NCBI RefSeq assembly: GCF_002831585.1
Contig: NZ_CP025113.1
Coordinates: 4,045,001 to 4,109,000 of the forward strand
Origin: Bradyrhizobium sp. SK17
Lineage (GTDB): Bacteria > Pseudomonadota > Alphaproteobacteria > Rhizobiales > Xanthobacteraceae
Direction of reading: 5' to 3'
Length of the DNA stretch: 64,000 nucleotides
Below are positions 1 to 8,648 of the stretch, piece after piece. Positions within the stretch are counted from its first letter, which is position 1, and every line of letters begins with the position of its first letter. The notes beneath the pieces are model-generated. The model ran no database searches, was not told where the DNA came from, and saw only the letters and a program-made list of their open reading frames with translations. Position numbers and translations under genes: made by a program.

Positions 1-661
1 CATGCACCGGCCGGCCATCGGCCAGCACGAACGGTCCCTTGAAGCCGCGCTTGATCAGGCCGTTGACCACCTGGCCGAACGGCTTCTCGTAGTCGGCCCA
101 GGCGGCGGCTGCCGCACCCCGCACGGCGATGGTGCTGAGCGCCTGGTAGTTGAAATGAAGATCGAGCTTGGCCGGGTCGAGCTTCTGGGCCTCGACCATG
201 TCGGCAAACGTCTCGCCGGCGTTCTCGCGTCCGATCACCGGGTTGAGCGCGATCATGATGCCGGCATCGAGATAGATGCCGTCGCAGACCTTCGCCAGGG
301 TTTCCTTGCTGGCGTTCGCAAGGCCGAAGCCGCGCGTACCTGGACCGCCGGCGAACTCGAATTCGAGGCCGGTCGCGCCGTTCTCGAGATCGTGCAGCGC
401 CTGCGCATTGGCCTGCGCGGCATCCGGATGGTCGACCCGTTGCAGGATCTGCCACGGGGTGGCGGCGGCGCGGCCCGGAAGCGGGCTCGAATTGGTGGCG
501 CGACGGTAGATCGGATCGATCTTCAGGCCATCATAGGTCTTGCCCACCAGCTTCTCGAACGGCGCGCCTTTGAGCACGCCGTCGACCAGCTTGCGCCAGT
601 CGTCATAGGTCGCAGCCGGAAAATCCGAAGCCAGGGTGAGATCGTCAGTCGAGGTCGTCAT
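1..661 (-). CDS. mutA: Methylmalonyl-CoA mutase small (beta) subunit, N-terminal part; runs off the window start
   Basis: The reverse strand reads from an ATG at 661 through 220 codons without a stop to the window edge, so the 3' part is missing. The N-terminus (MTTSTDDLTLASDFP, then a DDWRKLVDGVLKGAPFEKLVGKT-type stretch) is typical of the small subunit of heterodimeric methylmalonyl-CoA mutase, with the TYDGLKIDPIYRR and GATGLEFEF segments of the TIM-barrel domain. The family pairs with a B12-binding large subunit to interconvert succinyl-CoA and methylmalonyl-CoA in propionate metabolism. The small subunit binds no cobalamin. The partner gene would be expected just outside the window. The family call is secure; the subunit assignment rests on the N-terminal sequence alone. 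Confidence 0.85.
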   Translation of the reverse strand, partial: MTTSTDDLTLASDFPAATYDDWRKLVDGVLKGAPFEKLVGKTYDGLKIDPIYRRATNSSPLPGRAAATPWQILQRVDHPDAAQANAQALHDLENGATGLEFEFAGGPGTRGFGLANASKETLAKVCDGIYLDAGIMIALNPVIGRENAGETFADMVEAQKLDPAKLDLHFNYQALSTIAVRGAAAAAWADYEKPFGQVVNGLIKRGFKGPFVLADGRPVH

Positions 662-769
662 CCGCCCAAATCGTCCTTCATCGGCCCCCGTGTGGGGCAC
701 CTTGATTTGGCCGGAAATTGCCACGGGCAGGCGGCCAAGCCAAACTTTTGTTTGCGGCCGCTGGGCTTT

Positions 770-1261
770 TTAATCGAGGTCCGCTAGGCGGAAAATACCG
801 TCTGTCGAGACCCCCGTGAGTGCGTCAGCGACGCGGCGTCCGGCGATGATGCGGTCGGGAACGATCTCGGCCAGCGGCACCAGCACGAAGGCGCGCTCGA
901 ACAGCCGCGGATGCGGCAGCGTCAGTTCCGGCTTGTCGAGTGTGACGTCGTCATAGGCGATCAGGTCGAGGTCGAGGGTGCGCGGGCCGTAGCGCGTTTG
1001 CCTGGCGCGGTCGCGGCCGAATTTGGTTTCGATCTTGTGCAGCGTGAACAGCAGCGCATGCGGATCGAGACTGGTCTCGACCTCGATACAGGCATTGATG
1101 AAACTGTCCTGCTGTTCGTCGCCCCAGGGCGGCGTCGAATAATCCGACGAGCGTGCCAGCAGCGCCGCCTGGGTCATGCCCAAGATATTGGCGATCGCCT
1201 TGCGAAAGCTGCTGCGGACGTCGCCAACATTGCCGCCGAGCGCAATCAGGACGTCGGCCAT
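770..1261 (-). CDS. folK: 2-amino-4-hydroxy-6-hydroxymethyldihydropteridine pyrophosphokinase (HPPK)
   Basis: The 163-aa product has the HPPK landmarks: an N-terminal IALGGNVGD strand-loop (residues 6-14) and the signature RYGPRTLDLDLIAYDD (90-105), whose Asp pair binds the two Mg ions, followed by HPRLFERAFVL (117-127). HPPK transfers pyrophosphate from ATP to 6-hydroxymethyl-dihydropterin, the step before dihydropteroate synthase. It is the last gene of a folP-folB-folK run on the minus strand, 6 bp after folB, so it is probably cotranscribed. Length is normal for single-domain HPPK. Confidence 0.97.
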   Translation of the reverse strand: MADVLIALGGNVGDVRSSFRKAIANILGMTQAALLARSSDYSTPPWGDEQQDSFINACIEVETSLDPHALLFTLHKIETKFGRDRARQTRYGPRTLDLDLIAYDDVTLDKPELTLPHPRLFERAFVLVPLAEIVPDRIIAGRRVADALTGVSTDGIFRLADLD

Positions 1262-1267
1262 CGGCGC

Positions 1268-1648
1268 TCAGCCCTGCGACGTCGGATGGCGCGAGCGCGT
1301 CAGCACCACGCCAACATCGTCGAAGATCGCAGCGATCGGCGCGTGCGGCTTGTGCACGGTGACCTTGACCGCCCTGACGCGCGGGAAACTCGCCAGGATG
1401 TCCTCGGCCACCGCGCCGGCGGCGCGCTCCAGCAGCTTGTAATTGGTGTTCTTGAAGGCCGACGTCGCGGTCGCCACCACGTTGGAATAGGAGACGGTGT
1501 CGGAGAGGCGATCGGTGCGCGAAGACTCCGAGAGGTCGGTGTAGAGCTCGAGGTCGATGACGAAGCGCTGCCCGACCTCGGTCTCATGTTCCATCACGCC
1601 ATGGCGGGCATGGATGACGATCCCGGTGATGAAGATCGTGTCGGTCAT
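1268..1648 (-). CDS. folB: Dihydroneopterin aldolase
   Basis: The 126-aa product matches FolB in length and pattern. It has HARHGVMEHE near residues 13-22 (the Glu binds the pterin), a central DTVSYSNV segment, and VHKPHAP (99-105) with the catalytic Lys at about 100. It converts dihydroneopterin to 6-hydroxymethyl-dihydropterin plus glycolaldehyde. Its ATG overlaps the folP stop codon in an ATGA arrangement, which implies translational coupling. The downstream neighbour is folK, so the cluster carries three consecutive pterin-branch enzymes. Confidence 0.96.
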   Translation of the reverse strand: MTDTIFITGIVIHARHGVMEHETEVGQRFVIDLELYTDLSESSRTDRLSDTVSYSNVVATATSAFKNTNYKLLERAAGAVAEDILASFPRVRAVKVTVHKPHAPIAAIFDDVGVVLTRSRHPTSQG

Positions 1649-2502
1649 TGCTGTTCCTCGATGGCTGCGGCCACGCGCAGCGCCTGGACGGTCTCCGCGA
1701 CGTCGTGGGCGCGGATGATGCGGGCGCCATTCTGCGCGGCGATCAGATGCGCCGCGAGCGAGCCGCCGATCCGCTGTTGCGGTTCCGACGGCACCACCGT
1801 GCCGATGAAGCGCTTGCGTGAGGCGCCGACCAGCACCGGCAGGCGGAATGCGTCGAGCTCGGCGAGCCGCGCCAGCGCCATCATGCTCTGCTCCGGCGTC
1901 TTGCCGAAGCCGATACCGGGATCTAGCACGATCTGGTCGGGCGCAATGCCGGCGCGTGCGGCGATCTCGAGCGAGCGTTCAAAGAAAGCGGCAATGTCCC
2001 GCATGATGTCGATCGAAGCATCGGCCCGCTCGCGATTATGCATGATGATCACGGGCACGCCGCGCGCGGCGATCAACGGCGCCATGCCCGCATCGCGTTG
2101 CAGGCCCCAGACGTCGTTGGCGATCGCTGCGCCCCGGTCGAGCGCCCACGCCACGACCTCCGATTTCATGCTGTCGATCGACACCGGCACGCCGAGTGCG
2201 ATCACCTCCGCCAGCACCGGCTTCAGCCGCGCCAATTCGTCGTCGGCCGTGACCGGCAGCGAACCATAGGGGCGGGTCGATTCCGCGCCGATATCGATGA
2301 TGTCGGCGCCGTCGGCGATCAGCTTGCGGGCCTGCACCAGCGCCTGCTCGGGCGTGATGAACTGGCCGCCATCGGAGAATGAATCGGGCGTCACGTTCAG
2401 GACGCCCATCACGGCCGGATATGGCCTCGACAGCAGTCCCGGCAGCACCGTGCGTCCGGCTGAGCCGGCCACCCTCGATGCTATGGGCTGGGTCGCCATC
2501 AT
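1645..2502 (-). CDS. folP: Dihydropteroate synthase
   Basis: The 285-aa TIM-barrel enzyme condenses 6-hydroxymethyl-dihydropterin pyrophosphate with p-aminobenzoate and is the sulfonamide target. Motifs seen are MGVLNVTPDSFSDGG (about 32-46), DIIDIGAESTRP (about 67-78), PVSIDSMKSEV, DPGIGFGKT and GASRKRFIG. I chose the ATG at 2502 (MMATQP) because an AAAGG sits about 10 bases upstream; a longer in-frame start at 2532 and a MATQP start at 2499 are also possible. It is the first gene of the folP-folB-folK operon. A small DUF4332-type gene lies upstream on the same strand after a 99-bp gap. Confidence 0.96.
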   Translation of the reverse strand: MMATQPIASRVAGSAGRTVLPGLLSRPYPAVMGVLNVTPDSFSDGGQFITPEQALVQARKLIADGADIIDIGAESTRPYGSLPVTADDELARLKPVLAEVIALGVPVSIDSMKSEVVAWALDRGAAIANDVWGLQRDAGMAPLIAARGVPVIIMHNRERADASIDIMRDIAAFFERSLEIAARAGIAPDQIVLDPGIGFGKTPEQSMMALARLAELDAFRLPVLVGASRKRFIGTVVPSEPQQRIGGSLAAHLIAAQNGARIIRAHDVAETVQALRVAAAIEEQQ

Positions 2503-2601
2503 GCGCTGCCTTTGCGCTGACCGTAACGGCAAGTCAAGATGTGGCGATGACGGCTTGGCGCCGGCGCCGCGGATTGCCGTTAAGACAGGCTAATAGGGGC
2601 G

Positions 2602-3009
2602 CTAATAGGTGATCTTCGGGGGCAGCTTGCGTGCCTGTTCGATAAGCAGCTCGACCGATTTCTCCGACGGCATCACCCGGACGAGCTTACGCCGCACATT
2701 GGCGTCCTTCATGCTCTGGGCCAGCCGCGACGGGTTGCGGTGCGCGAGTTCTCGCACGGTGGTGACGCCGGCGGCGCGGACCAGGCCGACCTTCGCCTTG
2801 CCCATGCCGGGAATCCGCATGTAGTCGGAGATGTTGGCCCATTCGAGCAATTGTTGTTCGCTGATCCCGGTCTTGGCGGCGAGCGCCTTGCGTCCCTTGA
2901 CGGTGCGGGCGGCTTCAAGCAGCGCGTCGGTCGTGCGGATACCCTGCGATTTCAGTTTGGTGGCGCAATAGGCGGACAGGCCTTCGATCTCGGAGAGGGG
3001 GTATGTCAT
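2602..3009 (-). CDS. DUF4332-type helix-hairpin-helix protein
   Basis: The 135-aa protein begins MTYPLSEIEGLSAYCATKLKSQG and carries IPGMGKAKVGLVRAAGVTTVRELA in the middle. That is the repeated helix-hairpin-helix pattern of DUF4332-like proteins: two copies, each starting with a short 'I-x-G-(M/L)' turn. There is no signal peptide or membrane segment and the C-terminus is basic. HhH motifs often bind DNA non-specifically, but nothing here shows a specific role. It lies between folP and another small gene on the same strand with no overlap. Confidence 0.8.
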   Translation of the reverse strand: MTYPLSEIEGLSAYCATKLKSQGIRTTDALLEAARTVKGRKALAAKTGISEQQLLEWANISDYMRIPGMGKAKVGLVRAAGVTTVRELAHRNPSRLAQSMKDANVRRKLVRVMPSEKSVELLIEQARKLPPKITY

Positions 3010-3065
3010 GATACTCGTATGCAGGTAGAAGGGAGCGCGCGTGCAGGGGCGTGGGGAGAAGCGCT

Positions 3066-3431
3066 TCAGGCAAACTGGCTGAGGCCCGGCGTCCCCGAGA
3101 TGATCTCGCCCATTTGATCCGCTCCGATTTTGTCGCGGCCAAACCTGAAAAGTTCACGCGCCACGTTCTGAATTTCACTCATGCTCAATCCAAGCGCCAT
3201 CAGCCGGGTGCCGACAGCCATCAGCCCGCCGCCCATCAACCGCGACAGACCACCGCTGTTGCTGGACGCGGCGATTGCCGCTTCGGCGCCGGGGATTTGG
3301 TCGATCAGAGCCTGGACTTTGTCGGAAGGGCCCTCGTTACGGAGGAAACCCAGAACGATGCCGACGGTTTTTTCAGCGACAGCACCATCGATGCCGGCCT
3401 TCGCAGCCAGCTGTCCAACCAATTCGTCCAT
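3066..3431 (-). CDS. Small conserved protein, DUF2267-like
   Basis: The open frame is longer, but the conserved part starts at the ATG at 3431 (MDELVGQLAAKAGID), preceded by a GAGG about 11 bases upstream, giving 121 aa. The N-terminal half (AAKAGIDGAVAEKTVGIVLGFLRNEGP) resembles DUF2267 and YidB-like helical domains. The middle is Gly/Ser-rich (SNSGGLSRLMGGGLMAVGTRLM), and the last 35 residues look like a second short helical domain (MSEIQNVARELFRFG). No catalytic motif is visible and the function is unknown. Confidence 0.75.
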   Translation of the reverse strand: MDELVGQLAAKAGIDGAVAEKTVGIVLGFLRNEGPSDKVQALIDQIPGAEAAIAASSNSGGLSRLMGGGLMAVGTRLMALGLSMSEIQNVARELFRFGRDKIGADQMGEIISGTPGLSQFA

Positions 3432-3789
3432 ATTGCCCCGCCTCAACCGGTTTTTGCCGGGTCGTTCTTGAAGATTTATCTTGAGCGCCTGTGTCACGAA
3501 ATACAAGCGATCCGCGCATTTCAGTTCGTTTTCTTTTGCGATCGCGTTGTGACTGTTGCACCTCTGCAAGAGTGAGCGGCGGATTCACACCATCTTCTCG
3601 CAATGCGCAATGCCTTTCGTCACTTGGCTGGGAAAAAAGTATGAGGAACCAGTTGGGGCGACAATACGCATCAGTATCCGGCAATGGTTTCAATCGACCT
3701 GCAACATGCAATATGATGGCATCGGTTCGAACGATGGATGCCGGATTTCGATATTCGAACTGATCCAATCTGCGCGAAGAGGCGATGCG
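3432..3789. other. Gene-free interval between divergent genes
   Basis: This 358-bp stretch separates the minus-strand DUF2267-like gene from the plus-strand HerA-like gene and must hold both promoters. It is AT-richer than its surroundings. The open frames that cross it have no coding character and are only upstream extensions of the flanking genes. I see no repeat or RNA gene. Confidence 0.5.
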
Positions 3790-5415
3790 ATGACGACCTC
3801 CGACAACAAGTTGGCCGACACGGACGAGAAAATTTTTATCGGCAAGGGCGAGGAGACGGCCTGGCTGACGCTGGCGCTGGCCAATCGGCATGGCCTTGTC
3901 ACCGGTGCGACCGGAACCGGCAAGACCGTCTCGCTTCAAGTCATGGCAGAAGGATTTGCGCGCGCCGGCGTTCCGGTTTTCGCAGCCGATATCAAGGGCG
4001 ATCTCTCCGGCATCTCCGAAGTCGGCGAGGCCAAGGATTTCATCGTCAAGCGCGCCAAGGAGATGGGGCTGACCTTCCAGCCGGATCAGTTCTCGGCCGT
4101 GTTCTGGGACGTGTTCGGCGAGCAGGGCCATCCGGTGCGCGCCACTATCACCGAGATGGGACCGCTGTTGCTGTCGCGGATGCTCGACCTGAACGATGTG
4201 CAGGAAGGCGTGCTCAATGTTGCCTTCCGCGTTGCCGACGAGAATGGCCTCGCGCTGATCGACATGAAGGATCTGCGCGCCCTGCTGGATGCGATCGCGC
4301 CCGACAGCAGCAAGAAGGGGGCGGACGAGGGCGAAGATCCGCTGGCCTCGATCCGCAAGGCCGCGCAGAGCTACGGCAACGTGTCCAAGGCGACGGTCGG
4401 AACCATTCAGCGTCAGCTGCTGGTGCTCGAGAACCAGGGCGGCACGAAGTTCTTCGGCGAACCGGCGCTGACGCTGAAGGATTTCATGCGTACCGACCGC
4501 GACGGTCGCGGCATGGTTAATATTCTCGTCGCCGACAAGCTGATGCAGAGCCCGCGGCTTTACGCCACGTTCCTGCTCTGGATGCTGTCGGAACTGTTCG
4601 AGGAATTGCCGGAGGCCGGCGACCTGCCGAAGCCGAAGCTGGTGTTCTTCTTCGACGAAGCGCATCTGTTGTTCAACGATGCGCCGAAGGCGCTGATGGA
4701 CAAGATCGAGCAGGTGGTGCGCCTGATCCGCTCCAAGGGCGTCGGCGTCTATTTTGTCACGCAGAATCCGATCGACGTGCCGGACAAGGTGTTGGCGCAG
4801 CTCGGCAACCGCGTGCAGCACGCGTTGCGCGCCTTCACGCCGCGTGATCAGAAGGCGGTCGCGGCGGCCGCACAGACCTTCCGGCCCAATCCGAAGCTCG
4901 ATACCGCGCGGGTGATCATGGAGCTCGGCAAGGGCGAGGCGTTGGTGTCGTTCCTCGAGGGCGCCGGCACACCGTCGATGGTCGAGCGCATACTGGTGCG
5001 TCCGCCGTCGGCGCGGATCGGGCCGATCACACCCGAGGAGCGCAAGGCGATCATGGATGCGAGTCCGGTGAAGGGCAAGTACGACACTGCCATCGACGCC
5101 GAGTCGGCTTACGAGATCATCCAGAAGCGGCTTGCCGGGGCGGCGGCACCGGCCGATGGTGGTGATGGCGGTAGCGGTGGCGGCGGCATCCTCGGCCAGA
5201 TCGGCGCGATCGCCGCTACGATCTTCGGGACCAATGTCAAGCGCGGTCGGCTCTCCACCGGGCAGGTGATCGCGCGCAACGTCACGCGCTCGGTGACGGA
5301 CAAGGTGGTCGGCGGCGTGGTGGCTGACCTCGGCAAATCGGTCGGTGGCTCGGTCGGCGGCTCGATCGGCCGTGCGCTGGTGCGCGGCGCGCTCGGCGGA
5401 ATTCTGCGCAGGTAG
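3790..5415 (+). CDS. HerA-like ATPase (DUF853 family)
   Basis: The 541-aa P-loop ATPase belongs to the DUF853 branch of the HerA/FtsK superfamily. It has [14 protein letters not shown] at the N-terminus, Walker A GATGTGKT (residues 39-46) and Walker [14 protein letters not shown] (about 284-296), followed by an arginine-rich segment. The C-terminus has a Gly-rich linker ([10 protein letters not shown]) and a small-residue-rich tail ending [19 protein letters not shown]. The ATG at 3790 is chosen over an upstream in-frame one because GAAGAGG lies about 10 bases before it and the conserved domain begins at once. No nuclease partner (NurA) or defence gene is adjacent, so this is probably the housekeeping type. 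Its substrate is not known. Confidence 0.9.
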   Translation: MTTSDNKLADTDEKIFIGKGEETAWLTLALANRHGLVTGATGTGKTVSLQVMAEGFARAGVPVFAADIKGDLSGISEVGEAKDFIVKRAKEMGLTFQPDQFSAVFWDVFGEQGHPVRATITEMGPLLLSRMLDLNDVQEGVLNVAFRVADENGLALIDMKDLRALLDAIAPDSSKKGADEGEDPLASIRKAAQSYGNVSKATVGTIQRQLLVLENQGGTKFFGEPALTLKDFMRTDRDGRGMVNILVADKLMQSPRLYATFLLWMLSELFEELPEAGDLPKPKLVFFFDEAHLLFNDAPKALMDKIEQVVRLIRSKGVGVYFVTQNPIDVPDKVLAQLGNRVQHALRAFTPRDQKAVAAAAQTFRPNPKLDTARVIMELGKGEALVSFLEGAGTPSMVERILVRPPSARIGPITPEERKAIMDASPVKGKYDTAIDAESAYEIIQKRLAGAAAPADGGDGGSGGGGILGQIGAIAATIFGTNVKRGRLSTGQVIARNVTRSVTDKVVGGVVADLGKSVGGSVGGSIGRALVRGALGGILRR

Positions 5416-5512
5416 ATCGCCGCGGTTCGTCTGGAACGGGCAAGCGGCTTTGCCGCGGGCGGCCGGCCGCGCTACAACCCGCGGCAACGTCCAACGAAAC
5501 AGGATATCCGCG

Positions 5513-6913
5513 ATGTCCAATGCCAAGCTGCAATCCGTCCTCGACCGCATCGATGCCGATTTCGACAACAGCCTCGAGCGGCTGTTCGTGCTGCTGCGGA
5601 TCAAATCGATCTCGGCCGATCCGGCATTTGCCGATGACTGCAAGGCGGCTGCCAATCACCTCGCCAAGGACATCGCGACGCTCGGCTTCAAGACCGAGGT
5701 GCGGCCGACCGCCGGCCATCCCGCCGTGGTCGGCAAGCTGAACGGCTCGACCGACGGGCGCCCGCACGTGCTGTTCTATGGCCACTACGACGTGCAGCCG
5801 GTCGATCCCCTGAGTCTCTGGCATCGTCCGCCGTTCGAGCCTGTCGTGACCGACCATGCCGACGGGCGCAAGATTATCGTCGCGCGCGGGGCCGAGGACG
5901 ACAAGGGACAGTTGATGACCTTCGTCGAAGCCTGCCGCGCCTGGAAGAATGTCACGGGATCGCTGCCGGTCGACATCACCATCATCATCGAGGGCGAGGA
6001 GGAGGTCGGCTCGAAGAATTTCGTGCCGTTCCTGGAGGCGAACAAGGCCGAGTTCAAGGCCGACTTCGCGCTGGTCTGCGACACCGGCATGTGGGACCCC
6101 AACACGCCCGCGATCACCACCGCGCTGCGCGGCTTGGTCTATGACGAGGTCAAGATCAAGGCCGCCAATCGCGACCTGCATTCCGGCGTGTTTGGCGGCG
6201 GCGCGCAGAATCCGATCCGCGTGCTGACGCGGATCCTCGGCGGCCTGCATGATGACAACGGCCACATCACCATTCCCCGCTTCTATGACGGCGTGAAGGA
6301 TCTGCCGCCGGATATTCTGGCGCAGTGGAAGCAGCTCAATCTGACGCCGGAGAGCTTCCTCAAGCCGATCGGCCTCTCGGTGCCGGCCGGCGAGAAGGAC
6401 CGGCTCCTGATCGAGCAGGTCTCCTCGCGTCCGACCTGCGACATCAACGGCATCGTCGGCGGTTACACTGGCGAGGGCTCGAAGACCGTGATCCCGGCCG
6501 AGGCGTCGGCGAAGGTCTCGTTCCGCCTGGTCGAAGGTCAGGATCCCGAGACAATCCGCAAGGCGTTCCGCGACTATGTGAGGGCGCGCGTGCCGGCGGA
6601 CTGCAAGGCCGAGTTCATCGATCATTCCGGCGCGCCGGCGATCGCGCTCGACTGGAACATGAAGCCGCTCGCGGCGGCCAGGCAGGCGCTGACCGACGAG
6701 TGGGGCAAGGAGGCGCTGCTGGTCGGCTCCGGCGCCTCGATCCCGATCGTCGCCGACTTCAAGCGCACGCTCGGCCTGGACAGCGTGCTGGTCGGCTTCG
6801 GGCTCGACGACGACAACATCCATTCGCCGAACGAGAAGTACGACCTCAAGAGCTACCACAAGGGCATCCGCTCCTGGGCACGGATCCTCGCGGCCTTCGC
6901 CGAGGCCAAATAA
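5513..6913 (+). CDS. M20 family metallopeptidase / dipeptidase
   Basis: The 466-aa protein is a zinc peptidase of the M20 family. GHYDVQPVDP (near residues 90-99) supplies the first metal His and the catalytic Asp, GAEDDKGQ (about 126-133) the bridging Asp, and EGEEEVGS (about 160-167) the catalytic Glu pair. The central lid/dimerisation domain contains DLHSGVFGGGAQNP. The family hydrolyses dipeptides or related amides, probably in the cytosol since there is no signal peptide. The start is the ATG at 5513 after CAGGAT, 97 bp behind the HerA-like gene. A strong hairpin terminator follows the stop. Confidence 0.93.
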   Translation: MSNAKLQSVLDRIDADFDNSLERLFVLLRIKSISADPAFADDCKAAANHLAKDIATLGFKTEVRPTAGHPAVVGKLNGSTDGRPHVLFYGHYDVQPVDPLSLWHRPPFEPVVTDHADGRKIIVARGAEDDKGQLMTFVEACRAWKNVTGSLPVDITIIIEGEEEVGSKNFVPFLEANKAEFKADFALVCDTGMWDPNTPAITTALRGLVYDEVKIKAANRDLHSGVFGGGAQNPIRVLTRILGGLHDDNGHITIPRFYDGVKDLPPDILAQWKQLNLTPESFLKPIGLSVPAGEKDRLLIEQVSSRPTCDINGIVGGYTGEGSKTVIPAEASAKVSFRLVEGQDPETIRKAFRDYVRARVPADCKAEFIDHSGAPAIALDWNMKPLAAARQALTDEWGKEALLVGSGASIPIVADFKRTLGLDSVLVGFGLDDDNIHSPNEKYDLKSYHKGIRSWARILAAFAEAK

Positions 6914-6932
6914 GCGAGAGGCCCCGAACGTG

Positions 6933-6962
6933 AAAACGCCGCCCGGAATTGGGCGGCGTTTT
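6933..6962. terminator. Perfect 12-bp-stem hairpin after the M20 peptidase gene
   Basis: Arms AAAACGCCGCCC and GGGCGGCGTTTT enclose a 6-base GGAATT loop, so the RNA would have a U-run on either strand. It starts 19 bp after the peptidase stop codon. An identical hairpin recurs at 7626-7655 on the other side of the transposase gene. Confidence 0.85.
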
Positions 6963-6970
6963 GTTTGAGT

Positions 6971-7003
6971 GTAGGATGGGTAGAGCGCAGCGAAACCCAT
7001 CAC
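6971..7003 (+). repeat. Left REP-type inverted repeat of the RAYT unit
   Basis: It begins GTAGGATGGGTAGAGCGCAG and ends GAAACCCATCAC, and is a perfect reverse complement of 7567-7599. Internally GATGGGT pairs with ACCCATC, so each copy can form a small imperfect hairpin, as REP sequences do. Confidence 0.9.
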
Positions 7004-7020
7004 TTCTTCTTGCGATCAGT

Positions 7021-7557
7021 ATGGTCACTTACCGTCGCAATTTTATTGCTGGAGGCAGTTTCTTCTTCACGGTCAACCTGGAGAACCGTCGCCTGCGATT
7101 GCTCACGGAGCACATTGATCAACTGCGCGCGGCTTTTCGCGAAACGCGCGAAAGGCATCCTTTCAGGACCGAGGCGATTGTCATTCTTCCCGACCATCTC
7201 CACGCAGTCTGGAGCTTGCCGGAAGGCGACGGTGACTTCGCAACCCGCTGGCGACAGATCAAATCGGCCTTCTCGCGGCGTCTACCGATCGGTGAGCCGG
7301 TCTCGGGTAGCCGTGCCGCAAAAGGAGAGCGCGGCATTTGGCAGCGGCGGTATTGGGAGCATACGATCCAGAATGAGGACGATTTCTCCCGTCACATCGA
7401 TTACGTGCATATCAACCCGCTCAAGCACCGCCTTGTGAAGCGGGTGAGAGATTGGCCGCATTCATCGTTTCACCGCATGGTCGAGCTCGGAATCTATCCC
7501 GAGGATTGGGCTGGCGATGGGACGACGCTGGATGGAGCGTTCGGCGAGCGGTCTTGA
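7021..7557 (+). CDS. REP-associated tyrosine transposase (RAYT)
   Basis: The 178-aa protein opens with the family-typical YRRNFIAGGSFFFTVNL. It has the HUH-type metal motif HLHAVW (59-64), the QRRYWEH segment (about 108-114) and the catalytic-Tyr region DYVHINPLKHRLVKRV (127-142). RAYTs are single-strand endonucleases of the IS200/IS605-related Y1 group, thought to mobilise or maintain REP sequences. The ATG at 7021 is chosen because the family N-terminus begins here; the frame stays open upstream into the left repeat. The protein looks full length with its active-site residues intact, so it may still be active. Confidence 0.92.
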   Translation: MVTYRRNFIAGGSFFFTVNLENRRLRLLTEHIDQLRAAFRETRERHPFRTEAIVILPDHLHAVWSLPEGDGDFATRWRQIKSAFSRRLPIGEPVSGSRAAKGERGIWQRRYWEHTIQNEDDFSRHIDYVHINPLKHRLVKRVRDWPHSSFHRMVELGIYPEDWAGDGTTLDGAFGERS

Positions 7558-7566
7558 TGCGGAGGC

Positions 7567-7599
7567 GTGATGGGTTTCGCTGCGCTCTACCCATCCTAC
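7567..7599 (-). repeat. Right REP-type inverted repeat of the RAYT unit
   Basis: This is the exact reverse complement of 6971-7003 over 33 bp. It starts 9 bp after the transposase stop codon. Confidence 0.9.
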
Positions 7600-7625
7600 A
7601 GAAGTCCACCAGCTTCCCGGACGTG

Positions 7626-7655
7626 AAAACGCCGCCCGGAATTGGGCGGCGTTTT
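7626..7655. terminator. Second copy of the 12-bp-stem hairpin
   Basis: It is identical to 6933-6962. Being symmetrical, it can end the transposase transcript on the plus strand and the aldolase transcript, whose stop is at 7711, on the minus strand. Confidence 0.8.
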
Positions 7656-7710
7656 GATTCAGGCCGTGTAGAGGGTGTTGGCGATTAGCTTACCCCAGGA
7701 TTGTGAAATT

Positions 7711-8490
7711 TCAATCACGGTAACCGGGATTGACCCGGTCGAGCTTGCGCAGCAGCGGCGGCCAGACCAGCTGGGTCGAGCGCAGCTCGGCGCGGTCCGG
7801 GTTGGAGAGCAGCTCGGTGTTCTTGTCGATCGCGTGCTGGTCGACCGGATAGGCGGTGCCGCCGAGCGCGCGGGTTGCCACCTGCATCGAGCAGGCGCGC
7901 TCCAGATGGTACATCCGCTCGAAGGCGGAGGCGACCGAGCGGCCGACCGTCAGCGTGCCGTGATTGCGCAGCAGCATGTGGTTCTTGCTGCCGAGGTCGC
8001 GTTGCAGGCGCGGGCGCTCGTCGTGGTCGAGCGCGATGCCTTCGTAGTCGTGATAGGCGAGATCGTGGGTGACGAGCTGCGCGGTCTGGTTCAGCGGCAG
8101 CAGCCCGTCGGGGCCGCTCGACACCGCGGTGCCGTCGACGGTGTGCAGATGAAGCACGCAGCCGGCGTCCTCGCGCACCTCGTGGATTGCCGAGTGGATG
8201 GTGAAGCCGGCCGGGTTGATGCTGTAGTCACTCTGCGAGAGCTGGTTGCCGTCGAGGTCGACCTTGACCAGGCTCGACGCGGTGATCTCGTCGAACATCA
8301 GCCCGTAGGGGTTGATCAGGAAGTGATGCTCGGGTCCCGGCACGCGGGCGGAAATGTGGGTATCGACCAGATCGTCCCAGCCGTAGAGCGCGACCAGCCG
8401 GTAGCAGGCAGCGAGATTGATCCGCTGCTCCCATTCCGCCGCACTCATGTTCGACGGCACTTCCTTCAGACGCGCTTCCGCGGGCGACAT
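7711..8490 (-). CDS. Class II aldolase/adducin family protein
   Basis: The 259-aa protein has the class II aldolase fold landmarks. THISARVPG lies near residues 44-52, followed by FLINPYGLMFDEITASSLVKV, the zinc-binding HLH at 114-116 within CVLHLHTVDG, and RNHGTLTVGRS with the third metal His near 175. Members cleave or epimerise sugar phosphates such as fuculose- or ribulose-phosphate, but this long subgroup has no assigned substrate. It is a monocistronic minus-strand gene with its own 158-bp upstream gap. The 3' end runs into the symmetrical terminator at 7626-7655. Confidence 0.9.
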   Translation of the reverse strand: MSPAEARLKEVPSNMSAAEWEQRINLAACYRLVALYGWDDLVDTHISARVPGPEHHFLINPYGLMFDEITASSLVKVDLDGNQLSQSDYSINPAGFTIHSAIHEVREDAGCVLHLHTVDGTAVSSGPDGLLPLNQTAQLVTHDLAYHDYEGIALDHDERPRLQRDLGSKNHMLLRNHGTLTVGRSVASAFERMYHLERACSMQVATRALGGTAYPVDQHAIDKNTELLSNPDRAELRSTQLVWPPLLRKLDRVNPGYRD

Positions 8491-8648
8491 GGCCGATTGC
8501 TCCGTTGATCGTTGTTACTTGGAACCAAGCCTAGCCCTGCGGCCCGGTCGCAGCAAGGCAGCGTAACGGCGTGACAGTCATGCCGGCATGCGGCCCACGA
8601 TCCGAAAGCTGATGGTCGGTGGGCAACCGCGCGGTGGATGTTCCGGCG

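Larger units (their letters stand above)
6923..7656 (+). mobile_element. RAYT transposase unit bounded by REP inverted repeats and a duplicated terminator
   Basis: This 734-bp unit contains a REP-associated tyrosine transposase gene between two perfect 33-bp inverted repeats (6971-7003 and 7567-7599). Outside these lie two directly repeated 41-bp segments (6923-6963 and 7616-7656, one mismatch), each carrying the same hairpin. RAYT genes flanked by inverted REP sequences are a known arrangement. The duplicated terminator outside is less usual and could mark the insertion boundary or a local duplication. Confidence 0.7.

Noticed and set aside
3373..5655. A 760-codon open frame on the minus strand
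   Set aside because: It is antisense to the HerA-like ATPase gene and encodes low-complexity Arg/His/Leu sequence.
3790..6913. The HerA-like ATPase and peptidase as a defence system
   Set aside because: The ATPase is of the common DUF853 type, the peptidase is a normal M20 enzyme, and no nuclease, sensor or mobile context supports an antiviral role.
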